In this document: positions 1 to 14,400 of the stretch, in pieces
Position numbering within the stretch: position 1 is the stretch's first letter
Layout of the letters: every line of letters begins with the position of its first letter
NCBI GenBank assembly: GCA_008360955.1
Contig: LUCM01009133.1
Span: 9,924-73,923 of the forward strand
Length of the DNA: 64,000 nt
Reading direction: 5' to 3'
Source of the DNA: Fasciolopsis buskii
Lineage: Eukaryota > Platyhelminthes > Trematoda > Plagiorchiida > Fasciolidae
The notes under the pieces: generated by a model
The model's input: only the letters and a program-made list of their open reading frames with translations
What the model was told of the DNA's origin: nothing
The model's database searches: none
Program-made: the position numbers and the translations under genes

Positions 1-3000
1 CATTCAATGACTTACTTTGTGTGAGATAAGTTCAAGTGGATTAAGTGTTAGTATGAAGAAATGGGTGAATCAAAGTAAATGTATAGTATATTGAGTAACA
101 AAATCCCAGTTGGCAGCAATGGCACTGTAAACATGCGACTGATCAGGCAGTTTTTTGTACCACCAAAGAACGACCAGTAGCGTCAAGATTCGACGTTAAA
201 AGCCAAATGCCCGGAGAGCGAACCTTAAGACATTTGTTTGTCATAGGACTTGTCTCTTTTAATGCGGCTCACAACTGTTTGCTAGTAATTTGGCTTATTT
301 ATGAAACTTATCATATTAATCCTGTTTGAACGACAAGATAAACCCAACAATGCACTTTTCTGAGACAAAACTGGCTCACCTGTCAACTTTGAAAACCCAC
401 ATGACTGATCAAGCCTGACGGTGTATAGCACTACACCAGGGTTCAAAACATCCGGATCCTGGATCTGATGAAGATCTGACTAGAAGTACTGCTGTTACAG
501 TTTCCTCGACACTTTTAGGAACGGTGTGTTGGTAGCCGTCATCGGCTACAGGTAAATACACCATATCATCAAAAAGCATGTTCGGCTTCAGGGTATTTTC
601 TAAAAAACCTGCACGAAATTGACACATCTGCCATTGACATTCTATGGGTTGGATTAAGATGGTGTCACAATGAGACTGTACATTGACGTGGTGTGAGGGA
701 TTGCGTGCCTGCCATGACCCAAAGAGTTGTACAGGATAGTTTATCTCAATCCCCAGATTCAGTGGACAAATTTCTGACGATCCAAACTCCTGGTTTGACT
801 TAAACGATCGAGCAGTAACTTGGGGCTCGTCTCACTGAATGCTGTACTAGTAAAATCTATTTCTCCCAGCCAGTCTACATCTCATTTTTTGTCGAACATG
901 AGGTGAGATGTCTTTGAGTGTACAAAAGGCTTTATTGGCATTAACCAATTTGAGGTATCAGTGGGATCTGCGTGACATCCGGTTGCTGATAAAAGGTCGA
1001 ATACACGCGGCAGCAATTAAGTCGGTTCTAATATGCGGATCCGAAGCATGAGGGTAGATGTGCCAAGATTTTCGGTGGTTGAACCCCATTATTTTCGTAT
1101 TATTGGTAGAATAGATTGGGAGAGTCGTCTCAGTTACTCAGTGTTTGGAAGTAAGTTACTGTGTCCCAGGGTTTATATTTTAGAACATGCCTTCCAATGT
1201 CAATGAGTTAAGTTGGTCGGGACATTTTCCGCGTGTCCTCAGAACGACTGCCTGATTGCGCACTTCTCCTTGAAGTAGGCAATGGTTGGAATTGGTTAGC
1301 ATTTATCAGTTTTCGACGTACCATTCAGGCATAATTGCAGTAGTTTTGCTATCCAGTTTATGTTCAATATGATTCTGCTTGCACGTTATTCCATACCTTA
1401 TTTTGAATTGTCCATATTTCTGACCTGTTCATTCTTGATTTGTTTTCTCCTTTTTGTTCCGGCTCCTTTGTTCCTTGCACTCGTAACATTTCTCTTTGAT
1501 GCAAGAATAATGTTATGTGTCTGTAACTGGTCAGCTGCACTACCACCGGATACTCTGCAGAAAATCACATATCAGACAACAGTTTTCATTGACGGTCATA
1601 ATTTCTGAACTTTGAATGCCTCTTGGTTTTTTTTGTCTGTCTGTTTATGGGAGTACGGTCTATGAGTATTCGATTGGACTATGCTTATTACGCATTGATT
1701 TGGTCACTATTTGAATTATGAATGGTTTCTTTGTTTATTTTAACGTTAATCTTTCTAGTGATCCTCAATATCACCGTGAAATTTCTAGATGTTTTTTATT
1801 ACTTGTCATTATATAACCAGAAAAGAGTCAAAGGATTGTCGCGCAAACTGCGGATCAGGTGCAAATCACTGAATTGGATACATGTCGTAACGTTAGAAGC
1901 GCTTTATTCTCGCGGTCACCGAAAAGATGTCCATCCCCATCATGTTACCGATGTACTCTCAGCGATGAGACAATTTTTCAGACCAGGCATTATGATCAGA
2001 ATCTGCCAGGTTATCAAAATCGAACCTGCGGCGCTAATAGGACTGTGGGGCTGTAACCTGGGTAGGTTTTACCTTCCTCGTTATCATGAAAATCGCACTT
2101 GTGGTCTTCTTATCAATGAAATGCCCTACCATTGGTCTAATTTGGGCACGAATCTGGTCTCATTGGCGAATTACTTAAACACGCAGTGTTGTGCGAGCCA
2201 CTGTTCCAATGACAGGACAACAAAGATGAATTTGGTTACTGGTTAGGCCATATGGGCTTCTAAACGAACAGCATAGCTGAAGAAGACCTAAAACACGTTG
2301 TGACTAATTTTTATTTGTTTTGAAGTTGCACGAAAAGCCAGATTTTTTGCGAGAGCTAAAATTCGCCTCGGCCCCAAATATCCATTAGTTATCGATGCGA
2401 ACGAGAATCCACTCACCTCATTTAGTTAAGTGGATATGCGTTTCATCATTGAGCTGCCCAGAACGTGTCTTACGCAACATCAGATTTTTCCTTGAGCAAT
2501 CCGCGGTCAATAGCTGTGTCCATAGTAGTCCAGTGCTAGAACGTCTGCCGTCTCAGGTTAGTTCGATTATGGCTGGTGGCGTCGACCAGTAGATCAGTAG
2601 TCCATGCGTGGGTTATCTATTCCACCGTTCCATCTCGAAACAGGTATATATCATACACTACTCTTGCCGCTGTGCAGTGTTAATCTTTTCCGAGAACTAG
2701 GGTTCAAGTTTGTCCCTGTCGACTGAGTGTAAACCGTGTTCATAATTGTCAGAACCATTTGCATTGCTTCGTGTTGGTCTACAGATGATGTTTCATTATT
2801 TACTGATGTATTTATAATGGAACTTCCCAAACGCGTATACTCTTCAGTCTTCATTGCTGCTGGGATTTTATTCTTGCCGATTTAAACCGTATTGGGGTTA
2901 GAAAAGTGGTAGGCATTTCTGTTCGAGAAAACGCCCAGAAAAATTCTTATTTATAAATGACACTGATGTTACTCATTCAAGAGAGAGCTTGGGTCAAGCT

Positions 3001-4400
3001 CGGACCACTGTATGGTGAAGGCTTTTTCGAACGTTCATTTAAAGAAATCTTATGCCTCACTGACGGACATATTTTAACCTGAGATTGCACAAAAGCAATC
3101 CACGACAAGATGTCATAAATCTCTGAAGGGAATGCAGGCACAAGCTGTTTCTAACTGCCAGTATAAAGTTGATATTCCGGCACACAGATAAAATATCTGA
3201 ACTTTTGCTATGACGTAGGTTGCCCCTTTCCGACGGCGTTAACCCAATTAATGGGATTCCCTTCTCCATTCCTGAGGTTGTTGGTTTGACAAAAAGAACT
3301 GGAGTAGAAGAATAGAGGTCGTCTTGCACATTGAAACTGAATTTTCCAATAACTGCAGAAAGACTCTGGTTAGGTCATACAGTACATCTCCCTTGTAGAC
3401 TGTTAATGTCGCCAGATTTGGGCACAATGAAATGCCTTTGTAGCGTGATTGCTCTACCGCGACCTCCAAGCATATAGCAGTGGAATTTCAAAACTTATAT
3501 TCCATTACCAGAAAACATTGCACCAACACTTTAGTTTTTCGCTGTACTGCGGATGAAACTGGTGCCTTCAATGGCTTCGAGGTGATGGCAGATTTAAATT
3601 TTCTCCAGACCTGTTCAGACGCTAGTTCTCATGAACTCTCACGTCACTAGTCTCAAATAATTTGCGAGGCCTTCAGCGGAACTACTCAATGGAATAGTCA
3701 GCAGGTTGTTCTGGGGAAAATTAATTACCAGTAACTTAAGACCATTACGCAGAGTAGGAATTCCAGAAAGTTTCGGCCTACTGCGCGTACGTTCAGTCTG
3801 CTAACGTATTCTAAGGGGCTACACTATCAAGTTTAAAAAAAACTTTTTCTGATGCAATTCTGTATACGTGATAAGAGTTCTATTTTGGACTTACTTGCTT
3901 ACGTAACCAGTCCATTCCTAATTTCATTCAAAAGCATTGATAAAACTTGCCGTTTGTTTCTGAAATAATAGCAATGCTTTTAGTTTTTTGTTGATCTAGT
4001 CTTAGAAGGCTAGAAAGCCTCATCCACCGGTTTCACTTGTGCAGAACCGTTTTACCGATAGATCTCAATTTACAACACAAATCGATGAAAAACCTGGCCC
4101 AATTTCTGTTGATTCTGTGCATCTCATTTTCAGTCTTTTTTCACTCCTGTTTTGTGTTTGAGTTCGTGATTTATACACTATTGCTGAGAGTTTAGTGATC
4201 AAGTGCGCAGACGATACCGAGGTCAGTTCTAATTCTGGCACCAGGATCCATTTTTGTGGACTCCCTGTATCCTTATCTTCCGTGGCTCAGGTGTTTCTGG
4301 CGTTTACTTTCTATTCCACTTCATATGAATTCAATGACATTTTATTTTGACCCTCTCAAGGCAGAGGGCTACCTTCAAATGAAGATAAATTTTCTAAACT
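1..4400. other. intergenic or intronic sequence without a supported gene
   Basis: Only unrecognised ORFs occur. The longest, 174 codons at 1722-2246 on the plus strand, has a hydrophobic N-terminus but no domain, and two overlapping frames are open through part of it. No repeats of note were seen. Confidence 0.5.
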
Positions 4401-4907
4401 TTGAGAAAACACAAGTTGGCGAACAGTCTCGTTTTCATTAATTCGTATTCATGCCATTACATCTTGACAAAATATTTTCAATATAAGAAGGGTTGGATTA
4501 GTCATATACAAATATGGGTTGTTTCACATCTAGCACAGACTAACCACACCGTGAATGTGACGCAAGCTTTCCGGACCCTGTTTAAGGTCAGAGGTCAACA
4601 ATCCAGGTTGGCAAAGTGTCGCCTCTTGAGCACTGCGGAAGCTGTCGCAATCCGTCTTCACAATCCGCCAATTTGTTCTCAAAAACAATTTGTGGTTGCG
4701 CTTCAACTCCCTTGGCCCACCCCCATCCCAACACAAACCCTAGACAACAAAACAATTACCACCACAAATCCCTTCCCCACCCATATTTGTATATGACTAA
4801 TCCAATCCATCCTATAGTGAAAATATTTTGTCAAGATATATAGTGATGCAATGGCGTGAGTAAGAATCACTGAAAACGAGATTGTTCGCCAACTTGTGTT
4901 TTCTCAA
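4401..4907. mobile_element. foldback (MITE-like) element with long imperfect terminal inverted repeats
   Basis: The left arm (about 4401-4518) begins TTGAGAAAACACAAGTTGGC and matches the reverse complement of the right arm (about 4780-4907). The first ~37 bases pair with a couple of mismatches. After a gap, the CTTGACAAAATATTTTCA and GGATTAGTCATATACAAATATGGG blocks pair too. The right arm is ~10 bases longer through small insertions. The ~260-base centre is less AT-rich and C-rich near its right end (CCCACCCCCATCCC). No transposase is encoded and no clear target-site duplication is visible. A plus-strand ORF of 131 codons across it (4401-4796) is considered a by-product of the repeat. Confidence 0.65.
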
Positions 4908-7900
4908 TGTGCTCAGTGGTGTTTTTTAAGGAATTTTCCAAACTTTCTTTCATCAACCGGATGATTCCGGTTGCGAAGTCTGTGAACTATCTAGAGGTCA
5001 TCAGTTTTCGTTTTTTTCCTGAAAATCCCAGTGCTACGTTTTCATTTCATGCACCTCAAATTTTCCAAGCATCCCAAAATTTTAACTGGCCGTTTCTACA
5101 CATTCCCATGTAATTTCGCAGATGGTTTATTATTCCCATTTAAATGGCGGTCTATGCTGTAGAAATTACAGATTTGCTTAGGAATATCAAGGTTTTGTCA
5201 CGAGTAAGCGGTAGTTCACGTTCTGCGCGGATTAGTTAAATTGTTTGTGGTATACTATGCTCGAACATCATATCTTATCCCATCGGCCCTCTGAACATGC
5301 TCTTCGCGATAGACGGGTGTCCACTTCTCGTACGGGATATGAATTTACCGCTTTATATGTACGAACAATCCCCTGCGAATTATAGGTTAATCTTCAGTTG
5401 TTCTTGATTACTCACTCAAATTAACAACATCCGTATTTATATTTCACGGTTCAGCCTGTCAATCAACATTGCCCTCAAGGTATTTAACAGTAAGACTTCA
5501 GTGTGAAAAGTACGCGTCTTGAGTAGTATACAGAAAAGTAAATCGGTCTGCGAGAGCTGTTTTCTCGTAAATTTTAGTCCGAGTTCTCAACAGAAGTGCG
5601 AGTCTATTGCGAGCAACAAACAGAGAGATGTAATAGATGACAAGAGCTGATGCAGAACTAACGGTCAAATCCTTGCAAGTTAGGATTTGATTTTAGTTTT
5701 GAATCTTGACATTTCTGGACCTTCCAAATTTTTGTTGTCGTGCCCATTATCAACGTTTAACGCGATGATGCCTTCAGTTCCGATGGAGGTTGAATGTACG
5801 ACAGGTCATCACAAACCATCCTTATACTCCCTTTCCTTATCTGAAAGCAGTCCTTTCAACAAGGGAAAAGAACCTAATGTTTCTCAATGGTACAAAAAAT
5901 ATAGGAAAAATTAAAATGATCAGTTATGTTTCCACATTATAGGACTGCATCGTTGAAACAAAATGCAGAGAATTCAGTGGCAGCTACAATGTCACTCAAC
6001 AGGACCGAGTTCTCGTGAGAACAGTGCGCATGAGGAAGTAATTCGGATCAACGAAATACTCTTGAGATATAATTTAGGTTGTAAGGGTAAAGTAGTGTGG
6101 AGATATTCTAGCGGGAGCTCATGTATAGAAAGAGATCATATTGAAATAGCTAACTAAATTGGGTCAAACACAATCGTTCCATGTGAGAAATTGTAAATAC
6201 GGATAAAACCTGTTAAACTAGCGGGACGAAGATTGCTCAGATGATTGAAGAAGTCATGTGGATTTTTGCTAGAATCACGTGCCTGAATATTAGATATAGA
6301 TAGGTCGGTTATTGATGCTAACCAAAACTTGCTTACGTAACGTGATGAACAACCATAGCAATCCAACGTACTTTTAAGCTTCTGAAGTGGAACTTCGAAC
6401 AAGACAATGAACTTTCTACCACTGGCAAACACAATCAAGCCAGCCATTCCTTTTTTAATTGAATCTCTTAACGCACCGGGTCCTTTGAACAGAATGTAGG
6501 GTCAGTCGAAATCAGCATACAGCTGGATTTATTGTGGAGCGATAAAAATAAAATATTTTGTTTCACACTGGACAACTAGCGAAGTCATTGCTTCAATCTT
6601 TCAAAAAGGTAGTGCATGTTGGTAGAACAAAATGGCGGGGTAGGTAGTTGGTCCACTGACTAGTATCTGGGATTGTCATTATCTTAGGGGATGCCTCCTA
6701 GGGTCCTCGTTACTACTGTAGAACAATGCTTGACTCGAATTCTCAACGAATGTCCGCAACTACGACAGTCAGCGCATGACGCGAAAAACCTTAGATCACT
6801 CAAATAGATGCCGGGGCAGCAAGACCCTGCCGTTTTTAGATAGCTCTGCAAAAAATGCTTCTAGAAAAAATCTAGTTATCTGTATAATTAGTTGGATACT
6901 AGGATCCGTAGTTCACTTGTGGGAAAGATGCTAATCGGTGTCCCACACCGACGTAAAGAATTCTCTTTCTTGGTCCACTTTGTCTTTGGTTAAAATATAT
7001 GCATTGCCAGACAGTAGAAGGAAAATGAATGTTCGTTATCAGCCAGAAGTCGATGATCGAAAGTATATTCTATACTCATTTTGGCTACATGGACCTACAC
7101 AAATCTAGTTTCCCATTACCACTGAAGACCAAGAATCTTACGTATTAGCGTGGCGATTTTTGTTGTTTTAAAATTACACAGCAACACATCCTTCTTTCAT
7201 GAGCACTGCTATGCTCATGCTTACCCTAGAGCTGTGTGTTGAAAAGCAGACACTCATTGGATCTAACAGTTCATGGCGATAAACGTACTCATGAGAAATG
7301 GACTGCGTTTCGGAATTACGGGATAACCAGGGAAAACAATTGGATATCAACTCTGAATCTTTCTGACAACGCAATCATCAAGTCGCATCACTGTGAAAAT
7401 GACTGGTAAAATTTTGTGAGCGAAGCGCCGACCAGAAAAATCTCACCAGGTCTTCATTGCTGCTGTTGTTTCAGTGCGGATTATGAATTCATCCAATCCA
7501 TGTTTCATCATCCAGCTTTTGTCAGTTCCGTATTGCTCAACAAACAACAACCTGGGAATTATCGTGCTGACCGACCATACATGTTTACGTTGCGCTTTAA
7601 TCCAAAAGATAACAACAACCTTCTGAAGATGTCGTTACGTTGCTGTAGGCGGCCCAAGCTTTCATCAGCAACTGGTTCGTGCTTTTGCTTTGCAGCCATC
7701 TTCAGACCCCAGATTCCAATTGCTGGCCGCGAGGCAATCCTAGATTTAGACTTAATTAACCTAGTAGGGCAAAGCCAACTGAAAGGGTGTGGATAGCCGA
7801 TGAAGTGGAAGAAGAAATGGAAACATTAACATGCAATAATCTGTACATTCTTCTCGTTTCTGTCATTTATCTCTCTCTTATGCCATGCTTGTGATGGCAT

Positions 7901-10900
7901 TGATCGGTTTTGTGCCATATGAGTACATGAAAATGTGCCAAAAGGGTTTTTTTCCTATAATTTTATTCATGATATCTTTCCAAGTTCTTATCCCATTATA
8001 ATTTCTAACCCAAAACTGGGTCACCTTCAGCCAACGGTAAAAGCAAATTTATGCGGTGCAGCCGTTCTCGTAAGATTATTCTGGGGTAAGAAAATGACAA
8101 ATGAAATACGAGATTCGCCTAACCAGAATCATGATTATTTAGCCTATTTTCTTGTTTGCCCATTCTTAATTGGCTTGCGGCCTTTTTATTCATCAGTAGA
8201 GGGACTTCCACAACCGGAATCAGTGTGCGGTAGGTCCATACACTTCGAAGTTAGCTCGTCTGCAACTTAGTTTGTTCCAAATTTCCGAATACTCTATCAT
8301 AGGTATTACAAATCTCCAGATGTTTATGGTAATTCTTCTGTGCAATAAATGGCGTAGTGTAAGGAATGAAAATATTTCTTGGCCACTTAGCTTCGTTTGA
8401 TCAATGCAACGATCAGTGTTGGAGGCACGTATGGAACGTGGATATAGCGGTATAGATAAGGTTATATTTTTCATTCTCCCGCGAAAATTATTCCTAAAAA
8501 TCCGTTTCCACCTTCTATCTAATTGCAGACCGAGTGGGCAGAAAAAGTTCTGCTTCCGCTCCCGGGTGTGAAGAGGCTTTCCGGGAATTAACGACGTAAC
8601 ATAAAAAGTACATTCCAGATATTCATTAATTGCACTCATGAATCGGTGGTTTGTCGTCGCGCATTTTTCAAGCTGATTTTACCACTCGCGACCGGAACCG
8701 AGTCAAAGGTCTCTGCATAAAGCGTTCAGTGTCATTCAGGCTCAAATTGATTCTGGTTCAGATTAACCGTCTTGTGATAACGGATTATCTAGTTTTGGAC
8801 ACTGCATTTCCGGTTGTCTGGGCCTAATCTAAGCCAACCTTAAGGGGCCACTTTAATAGGTATTATGGGTCTTTGTAATTATCTTTGTCGGCATCATAAT
8901 TATTTGGGCCGAGGACAAGTGAAACTGGACAAAGCAGCGCCTGCTAGGTATTTCCGGGTAGACTTCTCAATTATAGGATAACTTTTGTCTTCCAAAATAA
9001 TATCCATAAAAGAATACAATGTAGTGTACACGCTCGTTTTCAGCGATCCATAATCATGCTGATACTCAACATTAAGTGTGGTCGCTATTAATCGGAGCGC
9101 GGAAAGTTGTTGGTCAAAAGTGGTAGTTGAGGACTGTCTCAAATGTACCTTGGTACCTGAACAAATTGTTATGGGCTTATTGTGCGCCATGGAATGGTCG
9201 AGTGCTTACTGCTTTCGTAATAAAATCAATCCCAGGGTCTACTTTAAACCCTGCAGTTCCGACTGGATACTTCTGAACCGGTTACTGAGGACTTCGGCTT
9301 AGTAAGAATCCAGGCGACACCGCTGATGATTGCTTTGATTGTCCGAGAGCTTGTCGTAGTCAAAAAATGTTCACATATCCTTTAAGACTGGCGTTTACAT
9401 GGGCAATCTACACACGTAGTACCGCTGCATCCAGTGAACCGACACAGCAGGTACAGATTCTAGAAACTTTATCGTCAGCATTAATGTGTGTATCTGGAAC
9501 GAACTTCGATGTTGGTGGGATGGGAAGTCTTATTAATTGCACCTGTTGTAACGTCCCTGAAATTTCGAATTGATGTGGATAGATTTTATGGACGTCTATC
9601 TTCTGAATCCGCTCTTTTTTGTCACAACTTCATATCGAGAAAGTCTGTCGGATGACCATTTGCCAAGAAACTGTTTTTCACAAATTCTCATTCATCATAT
9701 CGTGCAAACTTTCCTTTGTTACTATTGTGGCCTACTTTAAATTGGAGAACGGCTTCAGTAGTTACTCTCGGCCAATGCAGTAAGAAACCGGAATTAATGA
9801 TCAGAAGATGCACGCTAACAGAACAGTTGCCCAGGAGAAAAAACACAAAAATCACTGAAAAATTAGGGTAATTCTGATCTTTGGTTGTGGTGTCCACAGC
9901 CTAATTCGTGGATACTAGAGCAGCCACCGAATCTTCAGTTAACCATAGATACGGGTTCTTTTTATGAGCTCCTGTTCTAGCGTCTTTGGGTGTGGCAGTT
10001 TCCTACCGGGAAAGTGTGCACCTTAAATGCTAGCATGGTCTAAAGAAGGAATTGTGACACAATCCACCACTAATCAGGGCATAGTTTCTCACCGTAATTC
10101 CGCTGAAAGATTAGATTTATCGGAAGAAGAAGCGAAAGAACCTTTTAAATGATCTTTTGCTAGACCAGAACTGCCTTTACCTTGTAAATCACACTTTGAT
10201 GCGCAAGAGTCGAGGTACATTGAAAAACAAAATGCATACTTTGAAAAAGAATATTCAATAAAACGGCACCCTAATGCACATGTTTTAGTGTGCATGAGTG
10301 TTTACAGACTGACTGGTTAAAGCATAGACCTCGAGACCATTTCGCACCCTATATAACTGCTTATCTCGGCATTTCCCTGTTTGTTTTACCATTGCATGTG
10401 GCTATTCATATTTAGTATGAACCGTCGGCTACATTTCATTTTAGGTCGATGTTAAATTACAATAATGTAAATAATAAGATTAAACTGTTTTTGTTTCGCT
10501 GGTATCCAATAAGTGTCTTAGCACCGATAAATTTAGAGTTGTGTTTGCATGCTTTCATCCATTTGTACAGTGCCTGAGTTATCTGTGGGAAACACCGCCT
10601 TTGGAATAGGATTTGTGTTAGTAGTAGGCGAGTGAATGTTTTCAGGAATTAATTCACCACGTGAATTCATCGGCTGAACCATTAGAAAACCATGGAAGCA
10701 CTGTACAACTGTTTCATCCTTGTTAGAAATCATCAACAGTGAGTACGAGGTAGACAACCATGGCCCTGAACTTCGGAATGACACAGAATTGCGCAAGATC
10801 TCACTAGATCAGGTGCGACAACTCTACTTTCAGGACCTTGAGTTAAAGGGATACATTAACTGTCTTGGTTGACCAACGAAAAACGATGTAAAAGCAATCA

Positions 10901-11219
10901 AGTGGGAAAAGAAACTAGAATTTTTGACTGGAAACTAGATATGCTTCGAGTTTTGTGGTATCATTTCATTAGTACAACTGTTATTGTGGTATTATCGGAC
11001 AGAAAACCATAAACGAGTTTATTAACTCAAACGCGCATTCGTTCTGCCCCACTATGGTCTGAGTCCCATCTGTGATTCAGAGCAGCATTAAGCGGCACAC
11101 CACTCAGTCCTGGAGTGCGAACAACCGAACGGCTACCAATATTGATCACTGGTCTTAAATAAGGTATACTCAAACTCATTGAATAAGCAGCCGCCAATAA
11201 ACAGAGATTACAATGAAGT
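4908..11219. other. sequence without a supported gene
   Basis: Short ORFs occur on both strands. The longest are 126 codons (7416-7796, plus) and 139 codons (8220-8639, minus); neither has a recognisable domain or convincing splice context. No simple repeats of note. Confidence 0.5.
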
Positions 11220-11410
11220 CCTGATGGGATTTTGCCAAAAGTCTTCTGCCCGTTATAAACTATATTGTTGCTGGTAGCACAGCGACGTAGCGAATGCGGG
11301 CCCTCAGCATAATGGGCTGCTGTCCCATGTGCTTCACTGACCCGACGATGCTTAACGCAAGAGGCACATAAAATGAATACTTGGTCACTGACGGGTCTGG
11401 AACAGTGCAC
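11220..11410 (-). pseudogene. possible LINE C-terminal (post-reverse-transcriptase) remnant
   Basis: The minus-strand frame reads CASCV, then EAHGTAA, LRRCATSNNIVYNG and KIPSGLHC. The order C-x2-C, HG, a basic stretch, NNIV and IPS-x-L resembles the Cys/His region after the reverse transcriptase in some invertebrate non-LTR elements. After 11220 the open frame (to 11027) no longer resembles it. No reverse transcriptase motif was found next to it, so this is a weak call. Confidence 0.25.
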
Positions 11411-14400
11411 CCATCTTGCAGTTCGTGACTGGCTGCCTTTGTTCAGCCGGGTTCGCCGTCAAATAAACAGGCCGACTGTTTACCCAGCTACCAGGAAATA
11501 CAACAGAACACAAGAACCACGGACGGCGACAGACAGTCGATGTGAAGAAGGAATAGGATTCGGATGATGTGGTAAACTGTGCACAAACGCCTGTTTTTTC
11601 TCTCTTCTACTTTTCTCGTTTCTTCTTCATAGTTCCGACGGCAAAGGATGTGTACACATATTAGTGCATAATGCATTTGTAATACTTAGAGCAAGACAAC
11701 ATACCACTGAGTGTAAAAAACAAACCGAAGGAAAACCTTATCTGATTGCTATTTGTAAATGCAACTGCCTTGACAGGTCATGTTTTTACCTGAAAATCCG
11801 TTTTTTCAGCACTGTGATTTGACCAAGTCGGCATTCAACTAGATGGGTCGGCATCTACAAAGTCCGATGAGGAACTCTAACTTGACAAAAACATTTGATC
11901 TAGTCAAACACACCAAAATTGGGATTACTCAGTCCATTGGCTAAGGAATAAAACAACTTTTGAATCGGAGCTATCGTTCTATTATGGTGCATCACCTTAA
12001 CGACGGCACCGTTGGTTTTACTTGTGTTGTGAACTCACGCCGGTCAGGTGCGAGTTTAAGAACGTTCCTGAGCAAATATTTGTACGCCACCTATTCAAGG
12101 CTTAGGGTATGGGGAACAGCTGCATTACTAAAGTGCCCGCCGCTTTTGAAATTATGGGCATTTCTATTCCGTCTCCTCAGCTTTGGTGCCACAATGGACA
12201 AACCAGGTATTTGCAATCGCATTAATTTAGATATCAGGTGGGTCACGGGAAATAGAAACCCGGTACATCGTCAATTAACTCACTCGCTGAAGTCTGTGAC
12301 TCGTTGAATTTTGACGGGTCTGAAAAGCAAGTTGTTGATTGACATACGTCAAAAAGCACATCAATTTGAAAAATGAAACATAGGATTACTGCCTGAAAGT
12401 CCTTTTTCATATAGTCGGGAAAGCCTTTCACCAAAAACTGAAATAGGAAAGCCTGAAAATTACTAGGTACGATGTTCGAAACATTCTGAGCTTTTGCTTT
12501 TGAAAAGATCAATGCAGCTGCTTTACGATGTGATACTAACCAAGAGACGTGCATCTCGTGTTGCTTGACAAAATTTCTTCGAGAGGAAAATTATGAATTC
12601 CGAAGAATAAAAACTTTTTGAATTTGGACAGCGAAAAATGTCGATGAGCATTCAAGATATTTTCACGTCCAAATTTAGATCGGGTTGGGGTGAGAAATGT
12701 TCTATTTGCGACGTTTTCCGGTAATTCAACAAAATTCTTTCTTTAAAGTATGTCTTCGCTGTCGGAATGCGTAAGCAGCGCACCAAAAAATGTTAGAAAA
12801 ATCTCATTTATAAGAAAAAAACGAAGCGATGAGAGTAAAGAAATTTCAATGATCAAAGATTGTCGAAGGTAGCTTAGAAAATGTATATTCCATAAAGTCG
12901 GTTTCGGTTTATTGCGAACATATTAAGTGAGGCAGCAAAGAGATGGATGAAGTGTGGGGAATAAACGGTATCAAAATATGAATAGAATGCAGTAGTTTAT
13001 GAAATCGACAGTCAACGAATAATTGAGTTTTGACCTCCGCCAGATTTGACAAGATGAGGACTGGTCTCCAATTTTCGGGAAGTGATCAACTAAAATGACA
13101 CAGTTGCCATGGTTGCATTCAGCCGGACGGGGTGTGACCATCAAGATTTACAATAGATAATGCTGTGCAGTGAAGAATACATTTGTGAACATTCATTGTT
13201 TATATAGAAGGCCGTTCATTAGAGTGGAGCGTAAATATAAAACTGAGCTGAAGTGCATCAACAGTTCATTTGTTGGCCTTGATTTCCGACTATATGGAAC
13301 CCAGAGTCTGCCTGTAGAACAGACTAGTCAAAGTATTTTGCCTTTATCTGGATTAGGTGCAAACATAGCATGGCTTTCAAAATCACATAGGGATCTTTGT
13401 TAGGTTTTTTCACTCCAGAAAATTTCAGGTATCACGGATAATGACTAAATACAAATATATCATTTAGGACTTTTGCAACTGGAACTAGTGAGTGGGAGAC
13501 ATCTAAAAAAAACAGTGTAAGCGGTTGCGTCTGGGATTTAGATTAACCAGGTGAAACCTGACTACGTTTTTAGACTTAAGCTATTTATAAAAGTTTATCG
13601 ATAGCATTTTTATTTTTGTGGAACACATGTTTTCATGTCGGAAGAAGAATTAGCGGTCCCCTTCTTCACTTCGTGCTTGATCATGGGTGCGGATTTTCTG
13701 CATTCTGTTAAAAAGATTTCGAGCAAATTTCAACTTGTTTGCCATTGGTAAGAAATCCACCCCAAGTGGCTTAACGGTAGATGTTGCGCTCAGCCTTCCG
13801 TCCCTACGTCTGCCTAATGGAATACCTAAAATATGCAAACGGTTGTCTTTCCATTCTTTGTAAGAAACATAAAGTTTGGATGGGCAGAATTCAGGTAAGT
13901 GACAAAAGGGATAAAATATTCTTAGTCAGAATGCACCAAACTTTTATCAATCCAAAGTCTACAAATTGAGAATTGCAAATCCAAAAACACTTCTGCCGAG
14001 GTTGGACATAAAAGACTTCCATGGCCGCACCATCAGTTTGCCTGAAGTGTTTTCATTCGAAATTAAAGCGAAAGTTCTTGCCTCACAAAAGAATGGGGTC
14101 CTTATTGTACTTAACGGAATGGGGAATCGAAAGTTCCATGAGGAAATAAGGTCACATATTTAATCAATTTTTTTAGAAACAGGAGTCCACATGAACTGAG
14201 TAGATTTTGTCAGAACTAACTGAAATGCTACTAAGCCGAGGCTTGTAGTATTAGCTGTTTCTGAAGCGCAGCAATTATACCAGCAAGTCATTAGACGCGT
14301 TTGTAATAGACTGAATTTTGCATGCCTAATAACGGTCCCAAGGGAACTGCGGGTTTATGAATTTCCGCTCACCTCTTGAAATAGGGCGATTCCGCTCTGC

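Noticed and set aside
1722..2246. 174-codon plus-strand ORF, one of the longest of the window
   Set aside because: No recognisable domain, splice context or codon bias; expected by chance in this length of DNA.
8220..8639. 139-codon minus-strand ORF
   Set aside because: No motif or family resemblance; overlaps other open frames.
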